Shown piece by piece: positions 59,606 to 64,000 of a DNA stretch of 64,000 nt. Numbering within the stretch: the first letter of the stretch is position 1; every line of letters begins with the position of its first letter. A program made the position numbers and the translations under genes. The stretch comes from Kribbella capetownensis (GTDB taxonomy: Bacteria > Actinomycetota > Actinomycetes > Propionibacteriales > Kribbellaceae), in the NCBI RefSeq assembly GCF_004331485.1, contig NZ_SJKD01000011.1, positions 124,001 to 188,000 of the forward strand. The letters are read 5' to 3'. The notes beneath the pieces were generated by a model. That model did no database searches. It was not told the origin of the DNA and worked only from the letters and a program-made list of their open reading frames with translations.

Positions 59606-60598
59606 ATGACACGACGACTTGCAGAGGTGGCCAAGAAGGTCGGCGTCAGCGAAGCCACCGTGAGCCGGGTCCTGAACGGGAAGCCCGGAGTGTCCGAGGC
59701 GACTCGGGAAGCGGTGCTCACCGCCCTCGATGTCCTGGGGTACGAGCGCCCCACGCAGCTGCGCGGCGACCGGGCCCGGCTGGTCGGGCTGGTGCTGCCG
59801 GAGTTGCAGAACCCGATCTTCCCGGCGTTCGCCGAGGTCGTCGGTGGTGCGCTGGCGCAGCAAGGTTTCACCTCCTTGCTCTGCACCCGCACGGTCGGCG
59901 GCGTGTCCGAGGCCGACTACGTCGATCTGCTCCTGCAGCAGCAGGTGTCCGGGGTGGTGTTCGCCGGCGGCTTCTACGCCCAGGCCGACGCACCGCACGC
60001 GCACTACGAGCTGATCCAGGAGCGCAAGCTGCCGACCGTCCTCGTCAACGCGGCGGTCGACCACCTCGGCTTCCCGCAGGTGTCCTCGGACGACTTCGTC
60101 GCCGCCGAGATGGCGCTCGGGCACCTGCGCGCGCTCGGCCACCGCCGGATCGGCATGGTGCTAGGGCCGCGGGACCACATCCCGTCGCGGCGCAAGCTGG
60201 ACGCGTTCCTGGCCGCGGACGAGGCGGACATGGAACTGGTCGAGCACACGATGTTCTCGCTCGAGGGTGGGCACGCGGCCGCGACCCGGCTGGTCAACAA
60301 CGGCGTCACCGGCATCGTCTGCGCCAGCGACATCCTCGCGCTCGGCGCGATCCGAGCGGTCCGCCGGGCCGGCCTGTCCGTCCCCGACGAGGTCTCGGTG
60401 ATCGGGTACGACGACTCCGCGATGATGAACTGCACCGACCCGCCACTGACCACTGTCCGGCAGCCGATCGACGCGATGGGCCGGGCCGCCGTCGACATGC
60501 TGGTCGCCTTGATCGAACGCGCCGCCGTGCCTGCCGACGAGTTGCTGTTCGAGCCGGAACTGGTCGTCCGGGCTTCCACAGCGCGCGCCAGGATCTGA
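59606..60598 (+). CDS. LacI-family regulator of the sugar ABC operon
   Basis: The 330-residue protein has a LacI helix-turn-helix and hinge (LAEVAKKVGVSEATVSRVLN, GKPGVSEATREAVL) and a sugar-binding domain (LVGLVLPELQNPIFPAFAEV to VSVIGYDDSAMMNCTDPPLT). It precedes, in the same orientation, a complete sugar ABC uptake operon and is probably its repressor. A 15-bp-stem terminator separates it from that operon. Confidence 0.9.
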   Translation: MTRRLAEVAKKVGVSEATVSRVLNGKPGVSEATREAVLTALDVLGYERPTQLRGDRARLVGLVLPELQNPIFPAFAEVVGGALAQQGFTSLLCTRTVGGVSEADYVDLLLQQQVSGVVFAGGFYAQADAPHAHYELIQERKLPTVLVNAAVDHLGFPQVSSDDFVAAEMALGHLRALGHRRIGMVLGPRDHIPSRRKLDAFLAADEADMELVEHTMFSLEGGHAAATRLVNNGVTGIVCASDILALGAIRAVRRAGLSVPDEVSVIGYDDSAMMNCTDPPLTTVRQPIDAMGRAAVDMLVALIERAAVPADELLFEPELVVRASTARARI

Positions 60599-60612
60599 CC
60601 TACCACCCCTCC

Positions 60613-60645
60613 GCAGCCGCTGACCGGTCTCCGGTCGGCGGCTGC
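60613..60645 (+). terminator. lacI terminator
   Basis: GCAGCCGCTGACCGG pairs with CCGGTCGGCGGCTGC (15 bp, one G-T wobble) around TCT, 14 bp after the lacI stop. Confidence 0.8.
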
Positions 60646-60712
60646 TGTCGTCCGCCCTGCGCGAGCCACCTTCCCATCTGAAGTCACGTTTTTGCAATCT
60701 TCTATTTGACTA

Positions 60713-60741
60713 TTGCGCAGTGGTGTCGAGTTGCCTACGGT
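60713..60741 (+). promoter_or_regulatory. Promoter of the sugar ABC operon
   Basis: TTGCGC (60713-60718) and TACGGT (60736-60741) are separated by 17 bp. The -35 region coincides with TTGC half sites that LacI could bind. Confidence 0.5.
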
Positions 60742-60771
60742 GTCCGCAAGATCGAGGGAGAGGGTGGATCG

Positions 60772-62145
60772 ATGAGGACAACGCGGCGCGGGCTCAGCCT
60801 GCTGCTGGTCGCGGGACTCGGGCTGGTGGCCGCGTCCTGCGGGTCGGGGGACGACGAACCGAGTGCTCAGGCATCAGCGAGCAGCGACGGCCCGGTGACG
60901 ATCACGGTCGGCTGCCAGCCGCCGAAGAGCAATCCGAAGGAGCGGGAAGGCTGGGACGCCGACGTGGCCGCGTTCCAGCAGCAGCACCCGAACATCACCA
61001 TCCAGAGCAGGGACGCGTTCCCCTGCATCAACCCGGACACCTTCCAGGCGAAGCTGGCCGGCGGCAGTCAGGAGGACGTGTTCTACGTCTACTACACCGA
61101 CGTGCAGAAGATCATCAAGGCCAAGCAGGCCGCCGACATCAGCCAGTACGTCGGTGACGTCAAGGCGGTCAATGATCTCCGGCCGGACGTGATGGGCGTG
61201 TTCAAGGACGGCGACAAGACCTACGGGCTGCCGCGCAACAACTACAACATGGGTCTTGTCTACAACCGCAAGCTGTTCACCCAGGCCGGCCTGAACCCGG
61301 ACAGCCCGCCGAAAACGTGGGGCGAGGTGCAGGAGGCGGCGAAGAAGATCGCCGGGCTCGGCGCCGGGTACGTCGGCTTCGGTGAGTACTCCGCAGGCAA
61401 CACCGGCGGCTGGCACTTCGCCGCCTCGCTGTACGCACGGGGCGGGTCGATGGTCAGCGACGACGGCAAGACCGCCGCGTTCAACAGCGCCGAAGGCAAG
61501 GCGGTGCTGGAGAACCTCAAGCAGATGCGCTGGAACGACAACTCGATGGGCAGCAAGCAGCTCCTCCAGTGGGAGGACCTGATGCGGATGATGGGTTCCG
61601 GCAAGCTCGGCATGATGATCGGCGCGCCGGATGTCGTGCAGGGCGTGAACAACGACTTCCAGGGCAAGTTCGAGGACTACGGCGTCACCGCCGTACCGGA
61701 GTCCGAGGGCAAGGCGTCGCTGAGCGGTGGCGACGGCTACATGTTCAATCCGAAGGCCACGCCGGAGAAGATCAAGGCCGGGCTGCTGTGGCTGAACTTC
61801 CACGAGCTGACACCGGGACAGGGACAGTTCAACTACGCGCGGGCGAAGGAGCAGGGGCGTCCGGTCGGGCTGCCGATCCCGGACCTGTACGGCGACTCCG
61901 GGCCGGGTAAGCAGATCGTCGACCTGCGCAAGCAGTACGCGACGGTCCCGGTCGACCACTTCTCGCCGTACGTCGCGGCGCAGTCGACCATCACCAACAA
62001 GCTCGAGCCGCCGAAGGCGCAGGAGCTGTACGCCGTCCTGGACGTGGCGATGTCCGCCGTACTCACCCGGAAGGACGCCGACATCGACAAACTCCTGTCC
62101 GACGCGGAAGGCAAAGCCAACAAGATCCTGGCCAAGAACACCTGA
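60772..62145 (+). CDS. Sugar ABC transporter substrate-binding lipoprotein
   Basis: The 457-residue family 1 solute-binding protein has a lipoprotein signal peptide with lipobox VAASC (cysteine near residue 23) and the fold of maltose/oligosaccharide-binding proteins (YGLPRNNYNMGLVYNRKLF; GGDGYMFNPKATPEKIKAGL). The ATG at 60772 follows GAGGGAGAGGG. Two permease genes follow with overlapping stops and starts, then a probable alpha-glucosidase, so an alpha-glucoside is the likely ligand. Confidence 0.9.
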   Translation: MRTTRRGLSLLLVAGLGLVAASCGSGDDEPSAQASASSDGPVTITVGCQPPKSNPKEREGWDADVAAFQQQHPNITIQSRDAFPCINPDTFQAKLAGGSQEDVFYVYYTDVQKIIKAKQAADISQYVGDVKAVNDLRPDVMGVFKDGDKTYGLPRNNYNMGLVYNRKLFTQAGLNPDSPPKTWGEVQEAAKKIAGLGAGYVGFGEYSAGNTGGWHFAASLYARGGSMVSDDGKTAAFNSAEGKAVLENLKQMRWNDNSMGSKQLLQWEDLMRMMGSGKLGMMIGAPDVVQGVNNDFQGKFEDYGVTAVPESEGKASLSGGDGYMFNPKATPEKIKAGLLWLNFHELTPGQGQFNYARAKEQGRPVGLPIPDLYGDSGPGKQIVDLRKQYATVPVDHFSPYVAAQSTITNKLEPPKAQELYAVLDVAMSAVLTRKDADIDKLLSDAEGKANKILAKNT

Positions 62146-63101
62146 TGGCAGTCACCGAAGAGCAGGTGCGCCGCCCCCGGTTGGAGGGGGCGGCGGACCC
62201 GCGACCTGACGACGATCACGGTGGCGCGCTGCGCCGGGCCTTCGGTCGGAATCTGACTGCTTACGGGTTCTTGTGTGCGGCTTTGATCTGTTTCGCCTTG
62301 TTTTCCTGGTATCCGATGGTTCGGGAGGTGGTGCTCAGTTTTCAGGAGAACAACTTCGTCGACCCGGGGAAGTGGGTCGGGTTCGACAACTTCCGCACCG
62401 TGATCGAGGATCCGGCGTTCCGGTCCGCGTGGCTGAACACCGCCGCGTTCAGCGGTCTCGCCCTCGTCATCGGGTACGCCGTACCGTTCGTGCTGGCCGT
62501 CGTACTCAACGAACTCAGGCACGCGAAGGCCTACCTGCGGTTCGTCGTCTACCTCCCGGTGATGCTGCCGCCGGCCGTCGCCGTACTGCTGTTCAAGTGG
62601 TTCTACGACCCAGGCTCAGGTCTGTTCAACCAGATCCTCGACGTCTTCCACCTCCCGCCGCTGAGCTGGCTGGACTCCACCAGTACGGCGCTCGTGAGCC
62701 TGGTGCTGGTGTCCACCTGGATGAACCTCGGCACCGGAACCTTGATCTACCTCGCCGCGCTGCAAAGCATCCCGGGTGACCTGTACGAGTCGGCGGAGCT
62801 GGATGGAGCCGGCCTGTTCCGGCGGGTGTGGCACGTGACGATCCCGCAGACCAAGCTGATCCTGCTGGTGATGTTGCTGCTGCAGGTCGTCGCGACCATG
62901 CAGGTGTTCATCGAGCCGTACCTGCTGACCGGCGGCGGCCCGGAGAACGCGACCGTCACGGTCGCCTACCTGATGTACCAGTACGCCTTCAACTTCGGCG
63001 ACTTCGGTGGCGGCGGTGCACTCGGCCTGATGCTGATGCTCGTCCTGCTGGTGTTCTCCACGATCTATCTGCGCGTGTCCCGCGAGGAGGAGGCCCAGTG
63101 A
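62145..63101 (+). CDS. Sugar ABC transporter permease (MalF type)
   Basis: The 318-residue permease has six membrane helices and the EAA loop ESAELDGAGLFRRVWHVTIP that contacts the ATPase. The ATG overlaps the upstream stop by one base (TGATG). No ATPase gene is in view; actinobacteria often share MsiK-type ATPases between such systems. Confidence 0.92.
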   Translation: MAVTEEQVRRPRLEGAADPRPDDDHGGALRRAFGRNLTAYGFLCAALICFALFSWYPMVREVVLSFQENNFVDPGKWVGFDNFRTVIEDPAFRSAWLNTAAFSGLALVIGYAVPFVLAVVLNELRHAKAYLRFVVYLPVMLPPAVAVLLFKWFYDPGSGLFNQILDVFHLPPLSWLDSTSTALVSLVLVSTWMNLGTGTLIYLAALQSIPGDLYESAELDGAGLFRRVWHVTIPQTKLILLVMLLLQVVATMQVFIEPYLLTGGGPENATVTVAYLMYQYAFNFGDFGGGGALGLMLMLVLLVFSTIYLRVSREEEAQ

Positions 63102-63967
63102 GGACCCTGGTGTCGCCGCTCGCGCTGCGGACCCCGCGCGGCCGGCTGATCTACTGGACGATCCTGACGGTCGTCGTGGTCGGCTTCACCGGCGCGTTCG
63201 TGTTCCCGCTGTACTGGATGGTGACCGGCGCGCTCAAGTCCCCGGACGAGCTGGCCCAGATCCCGCCCAGCTTCTTCCCGAAGTCGTTCGATCTCGGGGT
63301 GTACGCCGATGCCTGGGAACAGCTGCAACTAGGTGTCTTCCTGAAGAACACCGCCCTGTACGCCGGTGGCGCGTGGCTGTTCACGCTCGCCGTCGACGTC
63401 ACCGCGGCGTACGCGCTGTCGAAGCTCCGGCCGTTCTTCGGCAAGCTGATCCTCGGCGCGATGCTGGCCACGCTGATGATCCCGCCGATGGTCCTGCTGC
63501 TGCCGACGTACCTGGTGGCCAAGGATCTGCCGATCTTCCACCTGGATCTGCTCAACACGCCCTGGGCGATTTGGTTGCCGGCGGCAGCGAACGGCTTCTT
63601 CGTGTTCCTGCTGAAGCGGTTCTTCGACTCGATCCCGCGCGAACTGCTGGAGGCGGCGGAGATCGACGGCGCCTCACCGTTGCGGATCCTGTGGTCGATC
63701 GTGCTGCCGGTGTCGCGGCCGATCCTCGGTGTGGTGTCGATCCTGTCCGTCGTGACGGTCTGGAAGGACTTCGTCTGGCCGCTGCTGGTGCTGCCGGAGA
63801 CGGACAAGATGTCGATCAGCGTCGGCATCGCGTCGCTGTCCGCGCAGATGCCGCAGAACGTGCTGATCGCGTCGCTGGTGATCGCCAGCCTGCCGACGAT
63901 CCTGGTCTTCTTCGTCTTCCAACGAAGCATCATGGCGGGTCTGACCGCCGGAAGTCTCAAAGGATAA
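63098..63967 (+). CDS. Sugar ABC transporter permease (MalG type)
   Basis: The 289-residue partner permease has six membrane helices and the EAA loop EAAEIDGASPLRILWSIVLP. It starts at a GTG overlapping the stop of the first permease by four bases. Confidence 0.92.
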   Translation: MRTLVSPLALRTPRGRLIYWTILTVVVVGFTGAFVFPLYWMVTGALKSPDELAQIPPSFFPKSFDLGVYADAWEQLQLGVFLKNTALYAGGAWLFTLAVDVTAAYALSKLRPFFGKLILGAMLATLMIPPMVLLLPTYLVAKDLPIFHLDLLNTPWAIWLPAAANGFFVFLLKRFFDSIPRELLEAAEIDGASPLRILWSIVLPVSRPILGVVSILSVVTVWKDFVWPLLVLPETDKMSISVGIASLSAQMPQNVLIASLVIASLPTILVFFVFQRSIMAGLTAGSLKG

Positions 63968-63976
63968 GGGGATTCG

Positions 63977-64000
63977 ATGGCTGACGAGTGGTGGCGCGAT
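63977..64000 (+). CDS. Start of a probable GH13 alpha-glucosidase, cut by the window end
   Basis: Only eight codons are visible (MADEWWRD). This N-terminus matches the opening of alpha-glucosidases and oligo-1,6-glucosidases (typically EWWRDAVIYQVYPRS). AAGGGGA lies before the ATG and the gene is nine bp behind the permease gene. Confidence 0.6.

Noticed and set aside
1..64000. tRNA, rRNA, CRISPR arrays, insertion sequences, prophage genes
   Set aside because: None recognised on either strand; the tandem repeats present lack CRISPR-like unique spacers, and no transposase or integrase motif was seen.

Overview
The window is chromosomal DNA from a high-GC actinomycete. The mycothiol gene mshA, SenX3/RegX3 with PhoU, CarD-IspD-IspF, an HbhA-like protein and several LdtMt-type L,D-transpeptidases all point to Actinobacteria. 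Overall protein character resembles Kribbella or another Nocardioidales member; this is judged from memory, without a database search. Many genes start with GTG, and at least fifteen appear leaderless, with a TANNNT -10 box 6-7 nt before the start codon.

1-10 kb: a cut-off CitA/DcuS-type sensor kinase diverges from a DctA-type dicarboxylate symporter. The 420-bp space after dctA holds a 17-bp-stem terminator, a 5 x 27-bp C-rich array, a hairpin with 40-bp arms and a G-rich array. Then come an F420-type oxidoreductase, ygfZ, a zinc-type (Rhizobium etli AnsA class) asparaginase, a Tat-exported erythromycin-esterase-like protein, a FAD monooxygenase, a TetR regulator with a palindromic operator, and typA. 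10-21 kb: two L,D-transpeptidases around a haloalkane dehalogenase/macrodomain pair; the conserved XRE-hbhA-DUF2516 block with an 18-bp operator; an amidohydrolase; and the mshA-ybjN-gpmA run. 21-28 kb: phoU and senX3-regX3 around a PHO-box-like site, an iron-boxed siderophore-binding lipoprotein, and carD-ispD-ispF.

28-50.5 kb: an accessory block lies between ispF and cysS, genes that are adjacent in the mycobacteria and streptomycetes I know. It holds a nitrilase/LysR pair; a 1311-residue Pls-like synthetase (adenylation, carrier, then three membrane plus beta-helix repeats) translationally coupled to an M1 peptidase; a beta-lactamase-fold hydrolase; five paralogous membrane-anchored zinc metallopeptidases; two DUF2207 proteins; a C39-like peptidase and a GH25 muramidase. 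Two of the metallopeptidase genes are each divergent from a DUF2207 gene, which looks like a duplicated cassette. One copy carries the wreck of a Ser/Thr kinase gene.

50.5-64 kb: cysS-rlmB, two streptogrisin-like proteases, a PhoD-like pseudogene, a TetR regulator facing an acyl-CoA dehydrogenase/hydroxyacyl-CoA dehydrogenase operon, a DUF4032 kinase-fold protein, and a LacI-controlled sugar ABC transporter running into the first codons of a probable alpha-glucosidase. No tRNA, rRNA, CRISPR array, transposase or integrase was recognised.

The strongest candidates for something new are the Pls-like/M1 pair (a possible cationic poly-amino-acid synthase with its own peptidase), the duplicated metallopeptidase/DUF2207 cassette, and a pair of equal-length (105 bp) inverted-repeat elements in two intergenic regions.
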